Below, in pieces: positions 48,163 through 57,839 of a stretch of 64,000 nt of DNA. The notes below the pieces were generated by a model. The model was not told where the DNA came from. It saw nothing but the letters and a program-made list of their open reading frames with translations, and did not search any database. The stretch lies in NCBI GenBank assembly GCA_021730285.1, contig CP082962.1, positions 3,543,501-3,607,500 on the forward strand, in the 5' to 3' direction. Within the stretch, counting starts at the first letter, position 1. Each line of letters starts with the position of its first letter. A program made the translations under genes and the position numbers. This DNA is from Desulfovibrio sp. JY. Its GTDB lineage: Bacteria; Desulfobacterota; Desulfovibrionia; Desulfovibrionales; Desulfovibrionaceae.

Positions 48163-50505
48163 TCACCGTTTTGTCACGAAAACTCCGTAGAAAGCCTGCC
48201 CCAGGCTGATGCCGCCGTCGTTGGACGGGACCCTTCTCTGGCTGAGCGGGGTCAGGCCGCGTTCCCGCAGGGCTGGCGGCAGGAGTGTCGCAATCGTCCG
48301 ATTTTGCAGCACACCACCTGAAAGCGCCACCCGGGCGATGCCTGTGCGTGTGGCCATTTCTCCGGCCAGGGCGGCCAGACCCGCAACAAGACCAAGATGG
48401 AACCGACGGGCGATGCGGCCTGCCGATTCCCCTCGCGCCGCGTCCGTTGCCGCCTGCCGGAACAGCTCCAGCGTTTCCAACCGCGCCGGGCTTTCGGACA
48501 GGCCGACGGGACAGGCATACGGCCGCGCTTCCGACATGTCCTGGGCACGCTCCAGGAGGATGGCCGCTTGTCCCTCGTAGTCGATGGCCTGGCACACGCC
48601 TATGGCCGCCGCCACCGCGTCGAAGAGCCTGCCGCAGCTTGTGGTCACCGGACAGTTGAGTCCCTTTTCCAGCATGGTCCCGACAAGGCGCGTGGCGCTT
48701 TCCCGGCCCGTGATCCAGGGCCACGGCAGGCCGTCACCCGGCTCCTTGTCGCCCAAAAGAAAATGGCAGGCCTGGGCGATGCGCCAGGGTTCACGCACGG
48801 CCGCATCCCCGCCGGGCAGGCGCATGGGCGCGAAATGTCCCAACCGCTTATAGGTTCCCGCGCCCGGATCGACGAGCAGGCATTCCCCGCCCCAAAGCGT
48901 GCCGTCCTCGCCAAGGCCCGTGCCGTCCAGGGCCAGCCCCAAGACCGGCTCCATGAGGCCATGCTCGGCCAACACGGCGTAGATGTGGGCGACATGGTGC
49001 TGCAGGCGCAGCACCGGCACGGCGTTTTGTTCCAGGGCGAAGCGGGTGGAGGGGTAATCCGGGTGCAGATCGGCCACCAGCGCCTCGGGCCGCACCTTGA
49101 GCACGCCTTGCAGATGGTCCAGGATCTCCTGGTAGAATCCGAAGGCTTCCAGGGATTCCAGGTCGCCGATGTGCTGGCTGACAAAGGCCTGGTTGCCCTT
49201 GGTCAGGCACAGCGTGGCCTTGAGCATGGGCCCCAGCCCGGCGACCGGCGGCCCGGACACGGGCAGGATCACCGGCGTTGGCACGTAGCCCCTGGCCCGA
49301 CGCAGAAACATGTGCCGTGGCGTATGCCCGCCGTCCGGGGCGACATCGGCTTCCAGGGGGCGGACCACGGAATCGTCGGTGCGGATCAGGATGTCCCGGT
49401 TATGTAGGAGAAAAATGTCGGCGATGGCGGCAAGCCGGGCGAGCGCCTCGCGGTTGCCCAGGCTGATGGGCTCGCCGCCGGCATTGCCCGAAGTCGCAAC
49501 CAGCGCCGCCGGCCGGTCCCCGCCGATGGCCGCGGCATAGTCGCCAAGCAGGATGTGGTGCAGGGGCGTGTAGGGGAGCATGATGCCGATTTCGGTGGTA
49601 TCCGGCGCGATGGCCGGCGACAGGCCGCTCTCCGGGCGCACGGGTACGAGGGTGATGGGCCGCGCCGTGCCGGTCAGCAGTTCTTCGGCGCGCGGCCCTA
49701 CCGCGCCGATACGCTTGGCCGCGTCGAGGTGCGGCACCATGACCGCCAGGGCCTTGGACGGCCGGTGTTTGCGACGGCGCAGCTCCCGCACGGCCGCGTC
49801 GTTGGTCGCGTCGCATAGCAGATGGAAGCCGCCGAGTCCCTTGACCGCCGCGATGGCCCCGTCCGCCAGGGCCCGGGCAAGACGCCTGATAGCCGCATCG
49901 CCCTCGGCCAGGCGCGTTCCCGAGGCGTCCGTCAGCCAGACCTTCGGCCCGCATACCGGGCAGGCGTTGGGCTGGGCATGGAACCGGCGGTCGGCCGGAT
50001 CGGCGTATTCGGCGGCGCAGTCCGGGCACAGCGGGAAACAGGCCATGGAGGTGGTTTCCCGGTCGTAGGGCACGCTGCGGGTGATGGTGTAGCGTGGCCC
50101 GCAGTTGGTGCAGTTGGTGAAGGGATAGCGGAAACGCCTATTGGCCGGATCGGTCATGTCGGCCAGGCAGTCGGGGCAGGTGGCCACGTCCGGGCTGATA
50201 AGCACCTCATGGCCGCTGCCGGGAGCGCTTTTGTCGATGCGAAACGCCGTCTCGCCGCTTGGTTCGGCCGGGGTTTGGTCATGATGAAGGATGCGGGCCA
50301 GGGGCGGAATCTCAGCCGGCAGGCGGCGGCCGAAAGCGGCGACCGCGTCCGTCGTGCCCTCGACCTCGATAACCACGCCCTCGGGCGTGTTCTGGACGAA
50401 TCCCCCGAGTTCAAGCTCCCGGGCCAGCCTGTAGACGAATGGGCGAAATCCCACACCCTGGACCTGGCCGGCCACAAGGTGGCGGCAGCGTGCGCGTATT
50501 GGCAT
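48163..50505 (-). CDS. hypF: Carbamoyltransferase HypF (NiFe hydrogenase maturation)
   Basis: 780 residues, standard architecture: acylphosphatase domain (AGQVQGVGFRPFVYRLA near 10), two zinc fingers (CPDCLAD...CTNCGPRY near 110-140 and CPLC...CPVCG near 160-190), a YrdC-like ATP/carbamoyl domain (~205-390), and a Kae1-like domain with LQHHVAHIYAVL near 487. It makes carbamoyl-AMP and passes the carbamoyl to HypE, starting the cyanide ligand of the NiFe centre. No other hyp gene is in the window, so it is an orphan here. The start is set by homology (MPIRARCRHLVAG); no strong ribosome site is seen. Confidence 0.95.
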   Translation of the reverse strand: MPIRARCRHLVAGQVQGVGFRPFVYRLARELELGGFVQNTPEGVVIEVEGTTDAVAAFGRRLPAEIPPLARILHHDQTPAEPSGETAFRIDKSAPGSGHEVLISPDVATCPDCLADMTDPANRRFRYPFTNCTNCGPRYTITRSVPYDRETTSMACFPLCPDCAAEYADPADRRFHAQPNACPVCGPKVWLTDASGTRLAEGDAAIRRLARALADGAIAAVKGLGGFHLLCDATNDAAVRELRRRKHRPSKALAVMVPHLDAAKRIGAVGPRAEELLTGTARPITLVPVRPESGLSPAIAPDTTEIGIMLPYTPLHHILLGDYAAAIGGDRPAALVATSGNAGGEPISLGNREALARLAAIADIFLLHNRDILIRTDDSVVRPLEADVAPDGGHTPRHMFLRRARGYVPTPVILPVSGPPVAGLGPMLKATLCLTKGNQAFVSQHIGDLESLEAFGFYQEILDHLQGVLKVRPEALVADLHPDYPSTRFALEQNAVPVLRLQHHVAHIYAVLAEHGLMEPVLGLALDGTGLGEDGTLWGGECLLVDPGAGTYKRLGHFAPMRLPGGDAAVREPWRIAQACHFLLGDKEPGDGLPWPWITGRESATRLVGTMLEKGLNCPVTTSCGRLFDAVAAAIGVCQAIDYEGQAAILLERAQDMSEARPYACPVGLSESPARLETLELFRQAATDAARGESAGRIARRFHLGLVAGLAALAGEMATRTGIARVALSGGVLQNRTIATLLPPALRERGLTPLSQRRVPSNDGGISLGQAFYGVFVTKR

Positions 50506-50537
50506 GGGGGGAGAAGGTAGCCGTCTTTGACCGCGTG

Positions 50538-51476
50538 TCAACGGGACCTGGGGGTACGGCCAAATGTGAGCATAAGGCTGCGCAGCCGGCCTGTGACGAA
50601 ACGTTTGGGCTCGAAGCAAAGCGGCGAAAGCGCGGCGGGGAGCTCGAATCCGGCGATATCGAAGGCGTCCGGCCGCTCCATGGGGAAAACGAGGTCCTCG
50701 GCCTTTGCTCCCGGAAGTCCCAGGGCGTTGGCCTGTCCCCAGAGCGGAATGTCCCCTGGCGCAAGCCCGAACCGGGTGTAGATCGTCGTATCCAGGGCCA
50801 CCGGATTGGCCGCCGCCGCCAGCATCCCCAAAGGAAACGCCTCGCCGTAGGCCGGGCCGTGCTTGTGCATGGCCGTGATGCCGTCCAAAAGCGAGGTCGT
50901 TGGCGGCAAGGCGGCCAGGACGTCCAGGATCATCCGGGCAAACCGGCCCCTATCCCTGCCCAGGCGCTGGTGGGCCAGCGATTTGCGAAAACCGCAGACG
51001 CAGCCGAAGAAATTTTTGACCGCCAGCGTCAACCCCATCTGATCGTGGCATTTGAACCGGGCCACGCTCACGATGTGGTCCGTCTCCAGGGCCAGCCGGG
51101 AAATGCCGATGCTTCCCCCATGCCTCAGCCGCACCTGACGCGGTTCGTCCAGGCTGGCCACCGTCACGGGCAGACCGGCAAGCGCCTCGGTCAGCCCCGA
51201 CAGCCTAGCCATGATGCGCCCGGTGCCGAAGGCCGGGGAATCGGCCACGGTCACGATCGCCCCCAGCTCCAGCAGATGCCGGCAGACCGCCCGCACCACG
51301 CGCGGCTCGGAACAGGACAAGGCCATATTGCGGGGAGCCACGAGGTTGGGCTTGACCAGCACCGTGGCGCCGCGTCCGACCGGGCACCCGGTGGACGTCA
51401 GCAGTTCGGCCACGACAGCATCCAGCTCTGGCGCGTCGTAGCCGGCGAAGCGGCGTAGGAAAACGGCATGCGGCAT
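50538..51476 (-). CDS. DUF362 domain protein
   Basis: 312 residues. TVLVKPNLVAP near residue 38 opens the DUF362 domain, TVADSPAFGTGRIM follows near 80, and FKCHDQMGLTLAVKNFFGCVCGFRK near 155-179 is the conserved central block of the family, often linked to iron-sulfur proteins; no ferredoxin motif is fused here. Function is unknown. ATG 51476 is chosen since GGAGG lies 11 bases upstream; an in-frame ATG at 51494 is an alternative. Frames further upstream run through the repeat mosaic and are rejected. Confidence 0.8.
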   Translation of the reverse strand: MPHAVFLRRFAGYDAPELDAVVAELLTSTGCPVGRGATVLVKPNLVAPRNMALSCSEPRVVRAVCRHLLELGAIVTVADSPAFGTGRIMARLSGLTEALAGLPVTVASLDEPRQVRLRHGGSIGISRLALETDHIVSVARFKCHDQMGLTLAVKNFFGCVCGFRKSLAHQRLGRDRGRFARMILDVLAALPPTTSLLDGITAMHKHGPAYGEAFPLGMLAAAANPVALDTTIYTRFGLAPGDIPLWGQANALGLPGAKAEDLVFPMERPDAFDIAGFELPAALSPLCFEPKRFVTGRLRSLMLTFGRTPRSR

Positions 51477-51509
51477 CGCGCGGCGTACCTCCATGGTTAT
51501 GTCAGGCTT

Positions 51510-51831
51510 GTCGGGGCGCTGCTCTGGGCCCCGGCAGGGGCTCCGCCCCCGCACTCCGGCCAGGGCGCTGCCCTGGACCCGCCGGGAGGCCACGGGCCCC
51601 CCGGACCCCCCAATTCGGCTTTGGCTGGGCGGAGGTTTCGCGGGTTGCCGGGAGGGCGGAGAGTGGAAGATGGCGGCGGAATTTGTCGGGACGGTGCATG
51701 TCGCTTCGCGACAAGCTCGTCCCAGGCAAATTCCGCCGCCACCACGCCGTCGCCCCTTCGGGGCGAAAAAGATCCAAAGGGTTCGGTTGATTGCCGCCCC
51801 CTTTAAAAGTTTTGGGGGAGGGTGGGGGGTA
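51510..51831. repeat. Intergenic repeat mosaic, copy 3
   Basis: It begins with GGGCCCCGGCAGGGGCTCCGCCCC-type hairpins, a CAGGGCGCTGCCCTG palindrome near 51562, CCGCCGGGAGGC, then the nested hairpin 51672-51740, a GCCCCttcGGGGC hairpin near 51753-51765, and the CCTTTAAAAGTTTTGGGGGA tag leading into palindrome 8. The order parallels mosaic copy 1 (481-822). No gene is supported. Confidence 0.7.
51672..51740. repeat. Nested perfect hairpin, second instance
   Basis: Outer arms 51672-51685 and 51727-51740 (GGCGGCGGAATTTG and complement, 14 bp), middle GGGACG 51688-51693 with CGTCCC 51718-51723, inner TGTCGC 51699-51704 with GCGACA 51708-51713. The layout matches the hairpin at 641-711 although the sequences differ. 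Confidence 0.75.
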
Positions 51832-51877
51832 CGGGGGGAGGGGACCCCTTTTTTCAAAAAGGGGTCCCCTCCCCCCG
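51832..51877. repeat. Interspersed palindrome 8
   Basis: Arms of 22 bp (CGGGGGGAGGGGACCCC then TTTTT, and complement) with a TC loop. The tag is on the left and the 3' end of the PfpI gene (minus, 51900) on the right: standard polarity. Confidence 0.88.
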
Positions 51878-51899
51878 ATGCCTCTTCCCCTCTCCCCTC

Positions 51900-52418
51900 C
51901 TATCCAACCTTGCGCATGACTTCGCGCATGAAGTCGGGCAGGTCGCCGGGTTCGCGGGAGGTGACGAGGGGGCCGTCGACCACCACGGACTTGTCTTCAT
52001 AGAGCGCGCCGGCTTCCTTGAGTTCATCGGCGACGGTCTTGTAGCAGGTGGCGTGGCGGCCGCGCAACAGCCGGGCGGTGACCAGGATTTGCGGGCCGTG
52101 GCAGATGGCGGCGATGGGGATGCCGGAGGAGGCGAAGTCGGTGGCGATATCGATGACCTTGGGGATCTTGCGCAGGGCGGCCGGGGCTTTGCCGCCGGGC
52201 AGCACGAGCAGGCTGTAGCCGCACGAACCGGCCGATTCCACGGCGTCGACGCCGAGGTTGGCTTTGACCGTGTAGCCGTGCTTGCCGGTGATTTCACCGG
52301 CCTCAGGCGCGGCCAGATCGACGTGGAAGCCGGCTTCCTGGAGACGGTAGAGCGGGTAGAGCAGTTCGGTGTCTTCGAAATTGTCGGCCGATATGATGAG
52401 GGCTTTTTTGGCGTTCAT
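51900..52418 (-). CDS. DJ-1/PfpI superfamily protein
   Basis: 172 residues, one domain. The nucleophile elbow AAICHGPQ places the reactive Cys near 105, with ADNFEDTELLYP supplying the conserved Glu near 15 and SLLVLPGGKAP the next strand near 70. Members act as deglycases, chaperones or proteases of damaged proteins; YhbO- and PfpI-like forms are the nearest. It lies alone between the mosaic and the beta-helix operon. Stress-related protein or metabolite repair is the likely role. Confidence 0.87.
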   Translation of the reverse strand: MNAKKALIISADNFEDTELLYPLYRLQEAGFHVDLAAPEAGEITGKHGYTVKANLGVDAVESAGSCGYSLLVLPGGKAPAALRKIPKVIDIATDFASSGIPIAAICHGPQILVTARLLRGRHATCYKTVADELKEAGALYEDKSVVVDGPLVTSREPGDLPDFMREVMRKVG

Positions 52419-52517
52419 GGCGTCGCTCCCGTTGTTTCGGGGTTGACGGAACTGTCAACTCCAACCTCCAGTATATGCGACAGACGCGGCCGCTTGGCAA
52501 CAGGGGGGATGGGCCAT

Positions 52518-52558
52518 GAAAAACGCCCCGGGCCGGAGGGAAATCCGGGGCCGGGGCG
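52518..52558 (-). terminator. Terminator of the receiver/beta-helix operon
   Basis: On the minus strand CGCCCCG pairs with CGGGGCG (52524-52558) with an inner CCGGA/TCCGG stem, followed by TTTTT. It begins 21 bases after the beta-helix gene. Confidence 0.8.
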
Positions 52559-52579
52559 TCGGGTGCGGGTGATGCGGGG

Positions 52580-54025
52580 CTACATGCAGAGGTCGTCCGG
52601 ACACAGGGGGAAGATGCGTATGTTCGGGTAGACACCCTTGAAGCCGCCTTCCACGTAGGGCTGGATGAGGTTGTAGGTAATGTTTTTGGTTTTCTGGGCG
52701 TGGCCGAGGTTGTCCGTGCCGTCGTAGTAGGCCCCGTTATCGTGGAGGATGTGGTGGATGCGGTGCTGGAAGGCACGGATGAAGCGTTCGCCGTTGCCGC
52801 TGAAGGTCATGGGGCCGATGGCGACCTCGCCGTCGATTTTGGCGAAATCCTCGATGGACACGGCCTGGGTGGCTAGGTCGGATTGTTTGGTCACATAGCC
52901 CCAGACAACGTATCCGGGCGGGATGGTGACGGGTTCGACCAAATCGATGATGGTATGGGGCACGATGACCGCGCCTTCGCCCACGGTGAGCGGCGCTTCG
53001 GGCGTGCCGCGCAGGAAGGAGTTGAAGCCGACGAAGACGTTGGTGCCAAGCCGGCTGCCGATGATCTTGGCACCGTGGGCCGTGACGTCGTAGCCTTCGA
53101 GGACCGAATCGACCACGTAGCTGTTTTCCTGGGCATTGGCCCCTTTGCCGAGATAGGCGTTTTCCAGGTAGGCGCGTTGGGCCACCAGGACGTTTTCGCC
53201 TATGCTGGTTTCGCCCTTGACCACGGCATAGCGGGAGACGAAGGAGCCACGGGCGTAGGATTCGGGCCGCGAGGCGTAGAGGAAGCCGAAGACCCGTTCG
53301 AAATCGCGCTTGTGGCTGTCCACAAAATCCATGAACAGTCCCTTGGCGCGTTCGTTCGGCGCGACGGATATATAGCGGGACACGATTTCCGGCGCGTAAT
53401 TGTAGATGAACTCGTCGCCGGATTTGTTGCGAATCCAGATACGCCCGGGTTCGATCACCGAGGGCTGCAAGTCGGCCACCTGGACGTAGGCGTAGGCCCC
53501 GATGCAGCTGTTTTGCACGGTGCACAGGTCGATGGTGCAAAAAGGCCCCAGGAAGGAACCCATGACCGGGGAGCCATGGATGTTGGCATAGGACAGGGCC
53601 ACGGTATTCTTGATGAGGAATTCCTCGGGAAACTCGGGATCGTGGCTGAAGCTGTGGATGAGCGTCTTGTTGAGGAAGCTGTCGACGATCTTGATGACCT
53701 CGTCGCTGTGCAGCCGGACGTTGGTGCCGTCCACGCTGAAGCCCTTGGACAGGGATTTGAGTTCGTCGCCGCGGACGTCGCATTTGTACATCACGGAATG
53801 CTGCACGTCGCACTTGCCGAAGAAGTAGGAACCGGCCAGGGAGGAGCACTGGAAGTTGAAGAACAGGGGGTGCTCGGTGGAGACGGCGTAAAACGCGTAG
53901 AACTGCGCGTACTTCTCCTGGGGAACCGCGCCGCTGACATAGGGGCCGACGTCGATGGAACTGCGCCGCAGGTTGATGTTGGTGCGGTTGATGACGTTAT
54001 TGAGAATTCGTTGCAGCTGCTTCAT
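52580..54025 (-). CDS. Left-handed beta-helix (LpxA-like) protein of unknown role
   Basis: 481 residues, no signal peptide. Hexapeptide repeats ([LIV]-G-x4) are visible around residues 150-180 (GSFLGPFCTIDLCTVQNSCIGAYAYV) and again ~265-370 (VKGETSIGENVLVAQRAYLENAYLGKGANA, GSRLGTNVFVGFN, LTVGEGAVIVPHTII), the fold of trimeric acyl- and nucleotidyltransferases. The flanking segments are not recognised. It overlaps a response-regulator gene by ATGA and is the last gene of a three-gene unit with two receiver proteins, which suggests regulated activity. A sugar O-acyl transferase is possible but not shown. Confidence 0.75.
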   Translation of the reverse strand: MKQLQRILNNVINRTNINLRRSSIDVGPYVSGAVPQEKYAQFYAFYAVSTEHPLFFNFQCSSLAGSYFFGKCDVQHSVMYKCDVRGDELKSLSKGFSVDGTNVRLHSDEVIKIVDSFLNKTLIHSFSHDPEFPEEFLIKNTVALSYANIHGSPVMGSFLGPFCTIDLCTVQNSCIGAYAYVQVADLQPSVIEPGRIWIRNKSGDEFIYNYAPEIVSRYISVAPNERAKGLFMDFVDSHKRDFERVFGFLYASRPESYARGSFVSRYAVVKGETSIGENVLVAQRAYLENAYLGKGANAQENSYVVDSVLEGYDVTAHGAKIIGSRLGTNVFVGFNSFLRGTPEAPLTVGEGAVIVPHTIIDLVEPVTIPPGYVVWGYVTKQSDLATQAVSIEDFAKIDGEVAIGPMTFSGNGERFIRAFQHRIHHILHDNGAYYDGTDNLGHAQKTKNITYNLIQPYVEGGFKGVYPNIRIFPLCPDDLCM

Positions 54026-54450
54026 CCCCTGGTCTCCGCCGGATCGGCCGCGTTGGAGCCGTCGCTGGCAAAACGCGGGTTGTTGGCCGCCCGGGACAGC
54101 GCCTTTTGCACCACCTCGAAGAGGTGGTGGATATCGCAGGGCTTGCTTAAGTACTCCACGGCTCCCAGGCGCATGCCTTCCAGGGCGTATTCCACGGTGG
54201 GGTAGCCGGTGACGATGATCGATTCGAGTTCGGGGCGCATGGATTTGAGCGCCGTGAGCGTTTCGATGCCGTTTAAGCCCGGCATGTTGACGTCGAGCAC
54301 GGCCACGGCCACGGCCGGGTCGCGGCGCACGATGTCGATGGCTTCCTCGCCGGAGGCGGCGGTCAGCACCGAGAGCCCCTGCTTGGTCAGCCAGCTCGAG
54401 AGCGCGAATCGGAGGTTTTCCTCGTCATCGACCAGCAAAACGGTTTTCAT
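54022..54450 (-). CDS. Single-domain response regulator B
   Basis: 142 residues, receiver domain only, with a short disordered tail. DDE near 10-12, phospho-acceptor Asp in VLDVNMPGLNG near 53, Thr in IVTGYP near 82 and Lys in LSKPCD near 104 are all present, so it should be phosphorylated. It is about 60% identical by eye to the receiver encoded just upstream, including SKPCD. The ATG at 54450 has GAAGG 8 bases upstream; 54456 is an alternative. No histidine kinase is nearby. Coupled to the beta-helix gene. Confidence 0.87.
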   Translation of the reverse strand: MKTVLLVDDEENLRFALSSWLTKQGLSVLTAASGEEAIDIVRRDPAVAVAVLDVNMPGLNGIETLTALKSMRPELESIIVTGYPTVEYALEGMRLGAVEYLSKPCDIHHLFEVVQKALSRAANNPRFASDGSNAADPAETRG

Positions 54451-54468
54451 GGTCATGGCCTTCCCCTT

Positions 54469-54849
54469 TTACCGGGCGTCGGCGCGCGCCAGCGCCTCCA
54501 TCACCCGTGCGTACAACTCTTCCATGTCGCAGGGTTTGGACAGAAATTCGTAGGCCCCCAGGCGCATGCCTTCCAGGGCGCTTTCCACTGAAGGATAGCC
54601 GGTGAGGATGAGCGCCTCCACTTCGGGGCGCATGGACTTGATGGCCTTGAGGGTTTCCAGGCCGTCGAGGCCCGGCATGTTGATGTCGAGCACGGCCAGG
54701 GCGATATCCTTGTCGTCACTAAGGACGGACAGGCCTTCCTCGCCCGATCCGGCCGTTTTCACGGTCAGTCCCCGGGCCGTCAGGCGCTTGGCCAGAACAG
54801 CCGTCAATCCCGCCTCGTCGTCGACCAGAAGCACCGTTTTTCCCGCCAT
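54469..54849 (-). CDS. Single-domain response regulator A
   Basis: 126 residues, receiver domain only: DDE near 10, Asp in VLDINMPGLDG near 54, Thr in ILTGYP near 83 and Lys in LSKPCD near 105. It is the first gene of the unit and a tandem duplicate of regulator B. The start MAGKTVLLV is set by alignment with B. Without an output domain, it must act through protein contact, such as CheY or Spo0F-like phosphotransfer. Confidence 0.87.
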   Translation of the reverse strand: MAGKTVLLVDDEAGLTAVLAKRLTARGLTVKTAGSGEEGLSVLSDDKDIALAVLDINMPGLDGLETLKAIKSMRPEVEALILTGYPSVESALEGMRLGAYEFLSKPCDMEELYARVMEALARADAR

Positions 54850-55003
54850 GGATCGCTTGCTCCCGATTTCACAATAAGATCGGATTCCATACCGTGGAAT
54901 AGGAAAAGCTTCAAGGAGAAACGGCGTCCGATACGGGCGGTCGGCTCCGGCGCGACGGTTGCAAAAGACTCTTTCCCTGTTACAAAGCCCCAGGGAGGAC
55001 GCC

Positions 55004-57115
55004 ATGTCGCGCAAAGCCAACCGCTTGATCAACGAAAAGAGCCCTTATTTGCAGCAGCATGCCTACAACCCCGTGGACTGGTATCCCTGGGGCGAGGAGG
55101 CTTTCGCCTTGGCCAAGGCCGAGGACAAGCCCATATTCCTGTCCATCGGCTATTCCACCTGCCACTGGTGCCATGTCATGGAGCGCGAGAGCTTCGAGGA
55201 CGAGGACATCGCGGCTCTGATGCGGGTCATCGTGGTGGCAATCAAGGTCGACCGGGAGGAGCGCCCGGACCTGGACACGCTTTTCATGACGTTTTGCCAG
55301 GCGCTCACCGGCCAGGGCGGCTGGCCGCTGAATGTGTTCCTGACCCCGGACGGCCAGCCTTTTTTCGCCGGCACCTATTTCCCCAAGGAATCGGGGATGG
55401 GGCGCACCGGCATGCGCGAACTGCTCCAACGCGTCCACATGGCCTGGCAGAGCAACCGGCAGGCGGTCATCGGCAACGCGGCCCAGCTTCTCGGCGCGGT
55501 GCGTGACCAGATCACGAGCCGCGACGCAGCGGCCCCGGCCGAGCCCGGCTTGGCCGAACTGGAGGCCGCGGGCAAGGATCTGGCCGCCGCCTTTGATGCC
55601 GAAAACGGCGGCTTCGGCGGGGCGCCCAAGTTTCCCGCGCCGCACAATCTGCTGCTCTTGCTGCGCGAGTACCGCCGCACCGGCAACAAGGACCAACTGG
55701 CCATGGTCACGGCAACGCTTTCCGCCATGCGGCGCGGCGGCGTCTACGACCAGATCGGTTTCGGCTTTCACCGCTACAGCACCGATGCGGGTTGGCTGGT
55801 GCCCCATTTCGAAAAGATGCTTTACGACCAAGCCCTTTGCGTCATGGCCTGCGTCGAGGCCTGGCAGGCCACGGGCGAAGCCTGGCTCAAGGAAACGGCC
55901 CTCGAGGTCCTGGAGTACGTCCGGCGCGATTTGACGGCCAGTCCCGACGGCGTGTTCTACAGCGCCGAGGATGCGGACAGCGAAGGGGTCGAGGGCAAGT
56001 TCTACGTCTGGACCGAGGCGGAAATCCGTGCGGCGCTGCCGCCGGAGGATGCCCGGCTTGTCATCGACGTCTACGGCATCGAGGCGGCCGGCAATTTCCA
56101 TGACGAGGCCACGGGCGTGGCCACCGGAGCCAACATTCTCCATCTGCCCAGGTCGCTGGCGGATGCGGCGGCGGGGATGGGCACGACCGTTGCCGCGCTG
56201 GCCGCGCGCCTGGAAACGTGCCGCGCCGCGCTGCTGGCCGTTCGGGAAAAGCGGGTACGCCCCCTTTGCGACGACAAGGTGCTGACGGACAACAACGGGC
56301 TGATGCTGGCCGCGTTAGCCAAGGCGGCCCGGGCGTTCAATGACGAGACGCTGGCCGCGCGGGCGGTTACGGCGGCGGATTTCCTCCTGGAAAAGATGGC
56401 TCTGCCCGGAGACCGGCTGTTGCACCGGCTGCGCCAGGGCGAGGCGGCCGTGGCGGGCATGCTCGACGACTACGCATTCTTGGCCTGGGGCCTTGTCGAA
56501 CTCTACCAGACGGTGTTCGCGCCGCGGTACCTCAAGCGAGCCGTGGCCCTCACCAAGGCCATGATCGCCCATTTCGGCGACGCGGACGGCGGATTTTTCC
56601 TGTCTCCGGATGACGGCGAGACGCTCCTTTTGCGCCAGAAGACCTTCTACGATGCGGCCGTACCCTCGGGCAACAGCGTGGCTTTTTTCGTCCTGACCAC
56701 GCTGTTTCGCCTGACCGGCGAGAAGTCGTTTCGGGAAGAGGCGGCAAAACTTGCCAAGGCGGCGGGGGGACGCGTGGCCGAGCACCCCTCGGGCTTTGCC
56801 TTTTTCCTTTGCGGCCTGTCCCAGATGCTGGCCCCGGCGGCCGAAGTGACCCTGGCCGGCAATCCCGACGCGGCCGACACCCATGCCCTGGCCCGGGCCA
56901 TTTTCGACCGCTATCTGCCCGAAGTGGCGGTGGTGCTGCGCCCGGCCGGAGAGGATGACCCGGAAATCGCGGCCATTGCGCCTTATACTCGGTTCCAACT
57001 GCCCCTTGGCGAGGCGGCGGCGGCCCATGTCTGCCGGGCCGGCTCGTGCCAGCCGCCCACGGCCAACGCGGCGACTCTGCTTGAACTCCTTGGCGCGGAC
57101 GGAGGTGGCCGGTGA
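55004..57115 (+). CDS. DUF255 thioredoxin-fold protein (YyaL / SSP411 type)
   Basis: 703 residues. The N-terminal thioredoxin-like domain (about 1-165) has [13 protein letters not shown] and the active-site [14 protein letters not shown] (C52-x-x-C55). The rest is an (alpha/alpha)6 barrel similar to N-acylglucosamine 2-epimerases ([30 protein letters not shown] near 245-275). The family is widespread with no proven activity. AGGGAGG lies 6 bases before the ATG. It is divergent to the response-regulator unit and 30 bases before a small membrane protein gene. Confidence 0.88.
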   Translation: MSRKANRLINEKSPYLQQHAYNPVDWYPWGEEAFALAKAEDKPIFLSIGYSTCHWCHVMERESFEDEDIAALMRVIVVAIKVDREERPDLDTLFMTFCQALTGQGGWPLNVFLTPDGQPFFAGTYFPKESGMGRTGMRELLQRVHMAWQSNRQAVIGNAAQLLGAVRDQITSRDAAAPAEPGLAELEAAGKDLAAAFDAENGGFGGAPKFPAPHNLLLLLREYRRTGNKDQLAMVTATLSAMRRGGVYDQIGFGFHRYSTDAGWLVPHFEKMLYDQALCVMACVEAWQATGEAWLKETALEVLEYVRRDLTASPDGVFYSAEDADSEGVEGKFYVWTEAEIRAALPPEDARLVIDVYGIEAAGNFHDEATGVATGANILHLPRSLADAAAGMGTTVAALAARLETCRAALLAVREKRVRPLCDDKVLTDNNGLMLAALAKAARAFNDETLAARAVTAADFLLEKMALPGDRLLHRLRQGEAAVAGMLDDYAFLAWGLVELYQTVFAPRYLKRAVALTKAMIAHFGDADGGFFLSPDDGETLLLRQKTFYDAAVPSGNSVAFFVLTTLFRLTGEKSFREEAAKLAKAAGGRVAEHPSGFAFFLCGLSQMLAPAAEVTLAGNPDAADTHALARAIFDRYLPEVAVVLRPAGEDDPEIAAIAPYTRFQLPLGEAAAAHVCRAGSCQPPTANAATLLELLGADGGGR

Positions 57116-57145
57116 GGCGGTCAAAGAACGTTGATGGAGGGTGGT

Positions 57146-57652
57146 ATGCGGCTTGAGGCGCGTTACGTGATCGCTTTTCTATTGGTTCTGTCCATGGCGC
57201 TTCTGGCGGTCATGGTCCCGGGAGGCCCGGTGGAGACGCGTGGCTTTTCCATGCTGTCCCCTGTGGCGGTGCTCACATTCAACACGTTTCTCACCACCCT
57301 TGGCATAGGCAGCCTGGTCGTGGCGTATTGGGCGTTTCGCGGGCGACGGGCGGCTTTCGTGGAGGCGGCGCTTTGCGGCCTTCTTTACGCGCTTGTGTAT
57401 CTGCTCGATCTGGCCGGGATTTTCCCGGTCTCAGCCGATCCCATGCCGCCCCTCTTGACGGTGCTGGAAATCTGCGGCCTGCTCGTCGCGATCCCGCTGG
57501 TCATCCTGTCCCTCAGGCGCGCCAAGGCCATGGTCCAAGACACTTCCGCCTGGCGTTTCGGACTCAGCCGGCAAGTCGTCTTTGTCCTGGCGCTGGTCCT
57601 TCTCGGCGCGGGCGGCATCATTTATTTCGCCACAAAGGCCGCCCTGCGCTGA
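57146..57652 (+). CDS. Four-helix membrane protein of unknown function
   Basis: 168 residues with four membrane helices (VIAFLLVLSMALLAVMV, FNTFLTTLGIGSLVVAYWAF, ALCGLLYALVYLLDL with VLEICGLLVAIPLVIL, and VFVLALVLLGAGGIIYF). Charged residues at the loops favour cytoplasmic ends. GGAGGG lies 5 bases before the ATG at 57146, whereas ATG 57134 and TTG 57131 lack a site. It is probably co-transcribed with the DUF255 gene. No family is recognised. Confidence 0.75.
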   Translation: MRLEARYVIAFLLVLSMALLAVMVPGGPVETRGFSMLSPVAVLTFNTFLTTLGIGSLVVAYWAFRGRRAAFVEAALCGLLYALVYLLDLAGIFPVSADPMPPLLTVLEICGLLVAIPLVILSLRRAKAMVQDTSAWRFGLSRQVVFVLALVLLGAGGIIYFATKAALR

Positions 57653-57675
57653 CCTTGGCTCGCCCCATCGCAAGC

Positions 57676-57713
57676 AAAAGCCCCCGGTCGCAATCACGGC
57701 CGGGGGCTTTATT
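57676..57713 (+). terminator. Terminator behind the membrane-protein gene
   Basis: AGCCCCCGG pairs with CCGGGGGCT over a short loop and is followed by TTATTGTT; it starts about 25 bases after the stop. The A-run on the other side gives possible two-way function. Confidence 0.75.
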
Positions 57714-57775
57714 GTTCACTCACTGGGGGAAGCAAGGCTTCGAAGCCTTATTAAAAGGTTTAGGAAGGGGAGAGC

Positions 57776-57816
57776 GCGAGAGGGGACAACCCTTTTTAAA
57801 GGGTTTCCCCTCTCGC
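57776..57816. repeat. Interspersed palindrome 9
   Basis: GCGAGAGGGG-type palindrome with a small asymmetry (ACAACCC against GGGTTT). The tag TTAAAAGGTTTAGGAAGGGG is on the left, the chemoreceptor 3' end (minus, 57840) on the right: standard polarity. Confidence 0.85.
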
Positions 57817-57839
57817 ATTCTCTTCCCTCTTCTCACTCC

